Position numbers and translations under genes: made by a program
Source: Ochotona curzoniae
Taxonomy: Eukaryota; Chordata; Mammalia; Lagomorpha; Ochotonidae
Direction of reading: 5' to 3'
NCBI RefSeq assembly: GCF_017591425.1
Contig: NW_024465655.1
Coordinates: 557,501-621,500, forward strand
Length of the DNA: 64,000 bases
The notes under the pieces: generated by a model
Told to the model about the DNA's origin: nothing
Database searches by the model: none
The model's input: the letters and a program-made list of their open reading frames with translations, nothing else
Shown: one piece after another, positions 55,772 through 64,000 of the stretch
Position numbering within the stretch: the first letter of the stretch is position 1
How the letters are laid out: each line of letters opens with the position of its first letter

Positions 55772-56083
55772 GGGCCAGAGGCATAACAGCCTAGGGACAG
55801 GACTTTGGTGCAGCCATCAGGACACCACTGGGAATGACTGCAGTGCCTGGCTTCCGCCCTCACCCCACTTCTGTTTCCAGCTTCCTGCTAATGGGCACTC
55901 CAGAAAACAGAAAGAGATGATGCAAGTTCTTAGGGCTCTGCCAGCCACGTGAGAAACAAGGATGAGTCCCCAGCTCCTGGCTTCAACCTGGCCCAGGCCT
56001 GCCTATCACAGGTGCTTGAGGAATAAAGCAGCAGAAGGACAAAAGATACTTTTCCCTTTTGACCTTTCAAATAAATAAAAACG
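55772..56083 (+). repeat. Old CSINE
   Basis: GGGCCAGAGGCATAACAGC to TTTCAAATAAATAAAA tail. Confidence 0.65.
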
Positions 56084-56109
56084 AGGGAATGAATTAAAAG
56101 CTTCCTTTT

Positions 56110-56226
56110 TTAAAAAAAAGAGAAGAAGGAGGAAAGAAAAGAAGATGCAGGGGAGGGGAGGAGAGGAGGGGAGGAGTGAGGGGAGGAGAGGAGGAGAGGG
56201 GAGGGGAGGAGAGGAGGGGAGAAAGC
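56110..56226. repeat. Purine-rich (GAGGA/GAGGG)n tract
   Basis: About 115 bp of almost pure G+A on the plus strand, mainly GAGGAG and GGGGA units. Long mirror-like polypurine runs can adopt triplex (H-DNA) form. Confidence 0.9.
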
Positions 56227-57211
56227 AAGACCCCACAGGTCCCTAGGGAGACGCTGCGCATCTTTCTCTGCACTCATCGGAAGTCTTCTTCCTGCTGCCC
56301 AAGGAACCATCATGGCATAGCACCCGTCCAGCCCCTTTCTCTGATTATTCCAAAACAACTTCAGGCTGTAAGACGCCGAGGGTCTGTCTGAGGGAGACTG
56401 TGAAGTCTGTCTGGGGATGGATTTTACAAAACAGAACCGATAGCGTCCTCAACTGGGTGTTGAACATGGCCCCCAGCAAACCAAGACATTCATTGATCTG
56501 TTGCTGCCTCACCCCAAGGCCCCGACGCCCTCTTTCCCCTCTCCTTCCCTACAAGCCTTGCCTCCTCTGACATCTTGAAATGCTCCACCACAGGTCTGAA
56601 ATAAAGTCGCACCATCCAATAATTCCTTGGGCTCCATGATGTACAGACAATTAAATAGTTCTTGGCTCAGCCAGAAGACTCAACAGGTCAGACTAGAAAA
56701 AGAAATATTACTTTGGCTCTTCTTGCCCCCACAAATCGCCACTCTCTTTCAAGTCTGTCACAAATGTCCATGACTCCGACGTCTTTTGAATTCAGAACAT
56801 TTGAAAACTCTTTTTTCTTCTAACAAACTCCGATTCGTGGTATAAAACCTGTTCTTGTTGACAATATCCACGTACTTGCATTTTCTTCTCTGTGTCTATT
56901 GCATCCGGGGGAAAGCTGGATGTGGATTCACCTACATGAGTGAGGCCACTGTGGACGTCTCCACTACCCTGAGCCTCTCAGGATGCCTGCTGTCCGTGAG
57001 GGACCAGGGCCACCTGGGGGAGATTCCCCTCCTCACCACCTGCCTCGTTCCTCGTTTGTCTCCACATGTGAATCTACCTGAGGCACGAAGCACAACACGG
57101 GCCTTTCTCACTCAACAGACCGGCTCCATCCCGATCCAGCTTTCCACATCCCCACGTGTACACTGAGAGCCTTTGCGTGGATACAGAACACAGACCAGAA
57201 ATACACGGAAG
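56227..57211. other. Unique intergenic sequence
   Basis: No gene or repeat recognised. Confidence 0.45.
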
Positions 57212-57300
57212 CTTTTTTTTTTTTAATTAAAAAAAATACTCATTTTTTAAATTGGAAAGTCAGATATACAAAGAGGGGGAGAGACAGAGAGGCTTTTCAT
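57212..57300 (-). repeat. CSINE 3' fragment, antisense
   Basis: Poly(T), AAATTGGAAAGTCAGATATAC, then GAGAGACAGAGAGG; the remainder is missing. Confidence 0.7.
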
Positions 57301-57604
57301 AGAGAAACAGAGCAAGTAATCCAACCATCCATCCCTCCCGAAATGAAAATGTATGCACATGGGGGGACATCCCACAAGAGTTAGAAGGGACAATCCTATT
57401 GAGGACGACAGCTCACAGTTACCAAGTGCACCACAGAACAGTGGCACAAAGCTCTCTCCTCCAGCGATTGGTTTCAAGTTCACCCAGTGCTGCGCTATGA
57501 GTTACACTTGGGCTTCAGCAGAAACCTTCATCTCCCACCCCCAGACACAAACCAACAATCATCTTAGAGACGGGAATTTTTAACAATCACCACAACAAAC
57601 ACCA

Positions 57605-57835
57605 GTTCCTGAGGCCTCCCTGGGCCGGGCCTGATCCAGCGCCTTGGCTTGCTCTAACTCAATTAAACCTCCCAACAACCCAATAAAACAGTGTCACCAG
57701 GATTCACTAGAATTCATAGACGAAATAAGATGCAGAGAAGCCAGGAAATTGACTCAAGGTCACACAACTAGTATTGGTAATGCTGGAACTCAACCCGAGC
57801 CGCCTGGCCTCCGGGGTCATGATCTTCATCAACAC
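57605..57835 (-). repeat. MIR (well preserved)
   Basis: Contains GATGCAGAGAAGCCAGGAAATTGACTCAAGGTCACACAACTAGTATTGG, the complement of the diagnostic MIR core, followed by GGAACTCAACCCGAGCC. Confidence 0.8.
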
Positions 57836-58200
57836 AGAGATGGCAAACTAAAATATGAGCAGGAACAACGCAGGATGAAGGATTTTTATGCAACACCCCA
57901 TTTCTGGAGACTTTCCCTTGCACCTAAGGAAAATTTCCTGAAGTTTATATGGTTGGTTTTATTTAAGTATTTTTCACCAGAGATATTTGTTTCATAGAGA
58001 TGCTTGGTCGGTAGTTTACTGCCCCTGCTATGCTAAAGTTTATTGCTACTTTTTTCATTATTGTGCTGCAGGCTGGAAAAAAAAAACACATAAAATATCC
58101 CTCTCTCAGACGACAGACTGACATTTATAAGTCAAAACCAAATTTCTTTGCATTCTTCAAAGAAAGACAGGTTCCTGATGACTTTCAGACTGCATGAGAG

Positions 58201-58530
58201 AGCCAAGCGCAGTGGCCTAGTGGCTAAATCTTTGCCTTGCACGCACTGGAACCCCACGTGGGTGCTGGTTCGTATCCCAGCTGCTCCACTTCCCATCCAG
58301 CACTCTGTCTCTGGCCTGGGAAAACAGTAGTGAACGGTCGAAAGCCGTGGGAACCTGCACCTATGTAGGAGATCCAGAAGAAGCTCCTGGCTTCTGGCTT
58401 CGGGTCAACTCAGCTCCAGCCATTGCAGCCACTTGGGGAGTGAAACAGAAGACGAAAGACCTGTTTCTCTGTCTCTCCTTCTCTCTGTAAATCTGCCTTT
58501 CAATAAAAATAAAGAAATAAATCTTTAAAA
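58201..58530 (+). repeat. CSINE, full length
   Basis: AGCCAAGCGCAGTGGCC head to AAAGAAATAAATCTTTAAAA tail. Confidence 0.9.
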
Positions 58531-58541
58531 ACTGCATTGAT

Positions 58542-58870
58542 GGGCCTGGCACGATAGCATAGTGGTTTAAGTCCTCGCCTTGAACGCACCAGGATCCCAT
58601 ATGGGCGCCGGTTCTAATCCCAGTCGCCCCATTTCCTATCCAGCTTCCTGCTTGTGGCCTGGGAAAACAGTCGAGGACGGCCCAAACCCTTGGGACCCTA
58701 CACCCACAAGGGAGACCTGGAAGAAACACCTGGCTCCTGGCTTCTGATTGGCTTAGCTCCAGCCATTGCAGCTGCTTGGGCAGTGAACCATCATATGGAA
58801 GATCTTCCTCTCTGTCTCTCCTCCTCTCTCTATATCTGCCTTTCCAATAAAAACAGATAAGTCTTTTTTA
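58542..58870 (+). repeat. CSINE, full length, inserted just after the previous copy
   Basis: GGGCCTGGCACGATAGC head to AAACAGATAAGTC tail. Imperfect flanking repeat ACTGCATTGA / AATGCGTTGA (58531-58540, about 58873-58882). Confidence 0.88.
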
Positions 58871-59130
58871 AAAATGCGTTGAGTGGGTTGCCATGGGTGG
58901 GATGCTAAGGTATGAATACGATGTTTTTAAGTGGACAGAAAGCAGCTACATCCTGCTCCTCAGAGTAGTTCTATCAGTAAAGAGGGCAGGAAGGGTAACG
59001 AAACACTGTCTCGCTAGTGTCTTATCTCCTTACAGAGAAAGCTGGCCAACAAATATACATTTCCAGCACAGCTAAATCTTATGGATACACGTATGGGTGT
59101 TTGTTCTGTTATTCGTTGGATTATTGTTAT

Positions 59131-59518
59131 TTTTTTTTTTTTAAAGATCTGAGTCCCCACTGCTCCACTTCAGATCCAGCTTCCTGCTAGTATGTCACTT
59201 TTTTTGCTGGGGTGAATTCGTGGATGGCAGATTTTGTTCTGTGAAAAAGAGACACAGAGCGGTCTTCCACCCACTGGCTCATTCCCCAAGTGTCCCCAAC
59301 AGCCATGTCTGGGCCAGGCTCAAGTCAGAAGTTGGGACTCCATACGTGCCTCCACAATGGTGGCAAAGACCCAAGTGCGGGGTCACCTTCCATTGTTCTC
59401 CTAAGCACTTCAGCAGGGAGCTGGATCAGAAACTGGGCAGCCGAGACCAAACTGGCATTCCTATGAAATGCCGACAGCGAGTGGCAGCTTAACGTGTTGG
59501 GCCACAATGCTGACCCCA
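59131..59518 (-). repeat. Old CSINE, antisense, with internal CSINE fragment
   Basis: Poly(T) at 59131, GAAAAAGAGACACAGAGCGG, right end TGGGCCACAATGCTGACCCC. Between, 59158-59195 (CACTGCTCCACTTCAGATCC...) reads as a plus-strand CSINE piece, suggesting a small rearrangement or inversion. Confidence 0.65.
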
Positions 59519-59969
59519 GCTGAACAAACCTTTAAAAATGTCCCAAAACTTTTTTTAAAAAATTGAAAATGAACATAGTGGGGTGTGGGAAATCACAAAT
59601 TCCAGCTGAATTATTTACACGCTAGGTTTCAGAAGCCACTAACTTTCTCTGAATCTCAATATCCTGATCAAAAACAGAGAGAAGCAAAGACTGTTCACGC
59701 AGCACACCGACTCCTGAAAACGATGCCACGTGTGCCAAGCTGTTGGTGCTGCAGGAATGGGAGCTACTATTTTTGAGATTGAACTAAACCAGACGCAGCT
59801 ATTTCTAACATAACAGGGACAGAAGCAGTTGAAGATTCGGGGTTTGTGGAATTGCTTTCGGGCAATTTTGCAACATGAGTGGTGCTTGAAGCTGAAGAGG
59901 GAAGGTAAGGAAAGTACTGGTCCACCTTTACCAGAAAAGAAAGTCAACTTAAAAAAAAAAAAAATTCTA

Positions 59970-60190
59970 GGCCCGGCTCACAATAACCTAAAGTCCTCGC
60001 CTTGCACACGCTGGGATCCCATATAGGCGCCGGTTCTAATCCCGGCAGCTCCACTTCCCATCCAGCTCCCTGCCTGTGGCCTGGGAAAGCAATCAAGGAT
60101 GGCCCAAAGCTTTGGGACCCTTCACCCGCGTGTGAGACCTGGAAAAGGCTCCTGGCTTCAGATCGGTTCAGCTCTGGCCATTGTGGTCAC
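59970..60190 (+). repeat. CSINE without 3' part
   Basis: GGCCCGGCTCACAATAACC head through CATTGTGGTCAC, then the CT-rich block and tail are missing and the next old copy follows. Confidence 0.82.
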
Positions 60191-60373
60191 TGGCATGGCA
60201 TTCACCAGCAGGTGCTGCAGCCTAACCCAGCCCAGCTGTTTCACTTCTGATCCAGCTAGCTGAGAAAGCAGCAGAAAATGGCCCCACTCCTTGGACCCCT
60301 TTCAGATTGGCCCAACTGTGGCCATTACAACCATTTGCCTCCCTATAAATCTTCCTTTCAAATAATAAGCAAA
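60191..60373 (+). repeat. Old CSINE fragment
   Basis: Ordered core pieces (TTCACTTCTGATCCAGCTAG, GCCCCACTCCTTGG, CTTTCAAATAATAAGC) with gaps. Confidence 0.6.
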
Positions 60374-60375
60374 CA

Positions 60376-60625
60376 GGGGCCGGCATAATAATTCAACTGG
60401 TTAATCCTCTACCTTCAAGTGCTAGTGCTCACCGGCTCTCGTCCCAGCTGCTCACACCCACCCAGCTCCCTGCTTGTGGCCTGGGAAAGCAGTAGAGGAC
60501 GGCCCGAGGCCCTGAGATCCTGCACCTATGTGGGATACCCAGGGGAAGTTCCTGGCTCCTGATTTTGAGTCAGCTCCACTCTGGCCATTGCAGTCATTTT
60601 GGGGGAGTGAACCAGCGTGTGCAGG
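60376..60625 (+). repeat. CSINE, 3' truncated
   Basis: GGGGCCGGCATAATAATTC head to GGGGGAGTGAACCAGCG; tail absent. Three same-strand copies abut from 59970 to 60625. Confidence 0.78.
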
Positions 60626-61306
60626 AAAGAATCCATCAGTGTAGAATCGAAATCAACAGCAAAGGTGTAGACACAGGAAAGTGTAAGGAAACCACAATCC
60701 ACACCCAGAGGACCCTGCCATGTCCCAGCCTGGAGTTTCCGAAAAGCAGACCCTGGCACCAAGATTTGAATCCAGACACTTTACAGAGGACATACCATGC
60801 CAAAAAGCAGTAATGATGGAGGCATGGGACCAAGTAAGATGGGAGAGCAGGAGAGAAATAAAACTGGGCTTCACATGGACTCCAAGAAAGCTGCTGAGTG
60901 TCCCTAGAGCTGTGTCCCCTTGGGGGACAGAGAGGACCAGCCCAGAGAGAGGACTGGGCTAGTCATCCAGACGGGTCCCTGCTCCTGGCTGAGGCTGCCC
61001 CGCAGCAGTTACATCCCCAGGGCTGGCAGGCCACCCCGCTTGCTGCACCAGACTCTGACACGTGCAAAGGCCGACCCCCGAGGGAGGAGAGTGTTCAGGC
61101 TCAGAGGAACTGTGAGGGCAGCCTGACTCAACCGAGGGCTGTGGGGACACGGTGCCCGGCAGAATAGCTTTGGTGAGGGACAGGCCCCAAACTCAGGGAT
61201 TAGCATGGAGACCCAGGACAAGAGCCTACTGAGATCAAACAGGCATGTGTGTTTTAAACTGGTACCACGATGCTTCCATGGCATTGGTAATTTCCTCCCA
61301 TATCGT
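60626..61306. other. Unique intergenic sequence, GC-rich near 60.9-61.2 kb
   Basis: No gene or repeat recognised. Confidence 0.45.
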
Positions 61307-61430
61307 ATTTTTTTTAACATTTATTTATGTGTAAAAGTTACATTGAGAGAGGGAATGACACAGAAAGAGGAAGACAGGCAATTCTTCCATGTGCAATTCA
61401 CTCTCAAGATGGCTGCAATAGGGCCCGGCA
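61307..61430 (-). repeat. Old CSINE, antisense, left part
   Basis: Poly(T), CATTTATTTATGTG, GAGAGAGGGAATGACAC; resumes at 61760 after an insertion. Confidence 0.7.
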
Positions 61431-61759
61431 GCATGGCCAAGCAGCCAAAGTCCTTGCCTTGCACGCGCCAGGATCCCATATGGGTGCCGGTTCTAATCCC
61501 GGCAGCTCCACTTCCCCTCCAGCTCCCTGCTTGTGGCCTGGGAAAGCAGTTGAGGATGGCCCAGAGCATTGGGACCCTGCACCCACATGGGAGACCCAGA
61601 AAGAAGTTCCTGGCTCCTGGCTTCGGATCAGATCAGCATTGGCCATTGCGGCCACTTGGGGAGTGAACCATCAGATGGAAGATCTTCCTCTCTGTCTTTC
61701 CTCTTCTCTGTACATCTGCCTTTCCAATAAAAATAAATAAATCTTAAAAAAAAAAAAAA
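61431..61759 (+). repeat. Young CSINE nested in an antisense CSINE
   Basis: GGGCCCGGCAGCATGGCC head, GGTTCTAATCCC B box, AATAAAAATAAATAAATCTT plus poly(A) tail; intact and little diverged. Confidence 0.93.
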
Positions 61760-61938
61760 CATGATTGGGCCAAACCAAAACCAGGAGCCAGGGACTTCAT
61801 CCAGGTCTTCCATGTGGGTGCAGGGACCCAAGCCCTTGGGTGCTGGGAGTAGAGCAGACAAGACTCAACTTGCCATGATACAGGATGCCTGTGTGGCAAG
61901 TGGCAGACTAGCCTGAGCACCACAAGGCCAGCCTCCAT
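61760..61938 (-). repeat. Old CSINE, antisense, right part
   Basis: GGGCCAAACCAAAACCAGG to AGCACCACAAGGCCAGCCTCC; head complement at right. Confidence 0.7.
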
Positions 61939-62028
61939 AGGCCCCCTCTTGTGAAGCAACTGCCCCAAGTAAGATTATTATAGCATCTTCAAAGCCAAGA
62001 AACGTGAGCCTGGAGAAGAGTGGTAATC

Positions 62029-62308
62029 ATAGCCAGTGGTGTGGTATGGTAGGTTAAGCCTTTACTGTGACTCTGGCATCCCATATGGGCATCGGTTCGG
62101 GTCCTGGCTGTTCCACTTCTGATTCAGTTCCCTGCTGGTGACCTGGGAAAGCAGCAAAGGACAGCCCAGGTGCATGGGGTTTTGTCATGTGGAAAAGCAG
62201 AAGAAGCTCCTGGCTTCAGACAGGCTCATCTCCCTCCAGTCATGGCAGCCATTTGTCTCTCCTTTTCTCTCTGTAACTCTGCCTTTCCAATAAATAAATA
62301 AATTTAAA
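62029..62308 (+). repeat. CSINE, old
   Basis: AGCCAGTGGTGTGGTATGG head, GGTTCGGGTCCTGGCTG B box, AATAAATAAATAAATTT tail. Confidence 0.8.
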
Positions 62309-63261
62309 GGAGGAAAAACGGTCAAGGTAGACACCTGGGCTTGCATGGCCATGCAGTGGACATAATGAAGGCTCGAAGGCAGAATGTTGTTGGTTCTGCA
62401 GGCATACCAAGAATGTGGTTCCTCTAGTCCTGCCTCTCTCAGCTAAACACCTGCTTCCTCCAACACCTGGGCCATGCCTTTCTTGCCTCCTGGGCCTCTG
62501 GGACCCAAGCTAAGGTGTGCACCAGACCCACCTGAACTGATCCAGGCAAGGCTCCAAAGGTCTTTTATGCGTTTTCCCAATAAACTACTGCAAAGTCAGA
62601 CTTCCTCAGTTCCATGCCTAGGATTTTATTTCCCTGATTTAGGTGCAGGGCCCTTTATTTCTCTTAAATTTCCTTTTGCTGTTTGGCAGCCTCATTTAAC
62701 CTGCCAAGAGTTTTGAGATTTATTCCCTCCCCTACTGGGAGGCCGTGAGCAGACAGGGAAAAGCAGTGCTCTCAAGGCAGGTGCAGGCGGGGGATGTCAG
62801 ATGTGTTTGAGAGCTGGCACCAGTGGCTCTGTGGAAGACACTTTGATTTAAGAGTCTGGCTCCAGGCTGGACAAGAGATGTTCTGCTGTGCAGTGTTTGT
62901 TGAGCACATGAATGCAATACTGACTGAGGGCGACCAAGGAGGGACGCGGGCTAGGAGGCTCTGAGGCTGCTCTGTATGAGAATAGAAGTCCTAGTGCAGG
63001 TTGCATCGGAGTTGGAGAGGAGGAATTTGGAGATGTAGAATCGCTACAGTTTATGGGGCAATCAGAAACTCAGAGGAAGGAAGTGGGGGAGAGTCACAAC
63101 AACGCCCAGGGCTCTGGACCCAGCAGCAACGAGGAGGGAGGAGACGCCCCCATCGGCAGTGCTCCCCCTCAGCCCTCCCCACCAGATGTCTGGGGAACAG
63201 GAAGCTGTCTCCATCCCCCATGTGTTTAACTGAAAGGAGACTGACACATTCATGAACCTAA
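62309..63261. other. Unique intergenic sequence
   Basis: No gene or repeat recognised. Confidence 0.45.
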
Positions 63262-63545
63262 TTCAATTGTGACATGGACCTATTTGATCAGAAGCAATCT
63301 CTGGATGAGATTTGACAACATCGTGCCAAGGCCAACAAACCAGATCCAGAAAGACAAATAAATAGTGTGGTTCCACAGAGAAGAGGCAAATCCACAGGGA
63401 CAGAAAGTGGAAGATGGTTGCCGGAATAGTGTGGGTGGCTGGAAGGAAATGGGAAGTGGTAGTCTTTGATGAATGGGTCCAGCTTTCATTTTGGATGACA
63501 AAAAAGTTCTGCAGATGGCAATAGTGGCACGCACATGAATACCCC
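63262..63545 (+). repeat. L1 3' end remnant
   Basis: GACAGAAAGTGGAAGATGG..., TGGGTGGCTGGAAGGAAATGG, and CAAAAAAGTTCTGCAGATGGC are typical of the L1 ORF2 end and 3' UTR start. Confidence 0.7.
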
Positions 63546-63621
63546 TGCATGCTTAGCAAGGTTACCAGGGTGTATGGGCATGGCAGGGATAGTTCACTGT
63601 AATTCATTTTTGCTTTATTTT

Positions 63622-63899
63622 GTTTTTAATGATGTATTTATTTTTAGTGGAAAGGTAGATTTACAGAGAGAAAGCTTCTGTCCTCTGGTTCACTCCCCAA
63701 GTGGCCACAACAGCTGGAGCTGAGCCGATCCAAAGCCAGGAGCCAGGAGCGCCTGGAGGCGCAGGGTCCCAAGACTTTGTGCTGTACCTGATTGCTTTCC
63801 CAGGCCGCAAGTAGGGAGCTGGATGGTGAGTAGAGCTCAATCGGACTTCAGCACATTACAAGGCAAGGGTTTAGCCACTGAGCCATCATTCCAGGCCTA
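63622..63899 (-). repeat. CSINE, antisense
   Basis: TTTGTTTTTAATGATGTATTTATTTTTAGTGG tail to CACTGAGCCATCATTCCAGGCC head complement. Confidence 0.85.
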
Positions 63900-64000
63900 G
63901 TTCATCTCCAATTTGAAAAGCTCAAAAGAAAGAATAATCTCCAGTTATCAACCATTCAAGCCGGTGATGAACTTTTTTTTAAGCCTAATCATGGTTGGTT

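Noticed and set aside
56110..56226. Purine run as possible open frame of Glu/Gly repeats.
   Set aside because: Low-complexity; no start context or downstream coding sequence.
61205..61740. Several open frames of 100-150 codons with shared LPACGLGKQ and similar sequences, also at 14498-14949, 6206-6613 and elsewhere.
   Set aside because: They recur because they are frames through CSINE copies, which are noncoding tRNA-derived SINEs.

Overview
The window is lagomorph nuclear DNA, more likely pika (Ochotona) than rabbit. About forty-five copies or fragments of the lagomorph tRNA-derived C-type SINE (CSINE) are scattered through it on both strands. The youngest have a GC-rich head starting GGGCCCGGC, a tRNA-like B box, a CT-rich block and an AATAAAAATAAATCTT-type tail, which is the form I associate with pika. 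The genus is inferred from memory of repeat consensus sequences; no search was run.

One protein-coding gene is visible: CARTPT, the cocaine- and amphetamine-regulated transcript prepropeptide, on the minus strand at 35314-36812. Its three coding exons (159, 84 and 108 nt including the stop) give a complete 116-residue precursor. It has a 27-residue signal peptide, the two dibasic processing sites and the six-cysteine CART domain. A TATA box lies 42 nt upstream of the ATG and a perfect palindromic CRE (TGACGTCA) about 155 nt upstream, inside a CpG-rich block. Three AATAAA hexamers follow the stop codon. In human the gene lies in a sparse region between MCCC2 and MAP1B, which fits the lack of any other gene here.

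Layout. 1-10.6 kb: unique sequence with scattered CSINEs, two MIRs and old L1 tails. 10.7-19.4 kb: an L1 graveyard, with an old plus-strand L1 interrupted by an antisense L1 3' end (clean 14-bp target duplication), another antisense L1 3' UTR that itself carries a CSINE (16-bp duplication), and a 2.2-kb poly(A)-ended element holding a degenerate ~60-bp minisatellite. 19.4-34.8 kb: CSINEs, microsatellites, a solo ERV LTR at 28.94-29.44 kb with a 4-bp duplication, and an unexplained perfect 28-bp inverted repeat near 33.77 kb. 34.8-37.1 kb: CARTPT and its promoter. 37.1-64 kb: 5' intergenic DNA with many CSINEs, several nested or in inverted pairs, plus MIR and L1 remnants and purine-rich and dinucleotide repeats.

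I found no operon, CRISPR array, phage, rRNA, genuine tRNA gene or intact transposon ORF, and no clear new multi-gene system. The most useful leads are: the predicted frame loss of the rodent-type long proCART isoform (a 40-nt instead of 39-nt exon extension), a weak exon-1 splice donor, the 28-bp inverted repeat, the minisatellite-bearing retroelement, and two GC-rich non-repeat stretches that could be tested as distal CARTPT regulatory elements. Repeat boundaries were read by eye and are usually good to about 10-20 bp, except where a target duplication fixes them.
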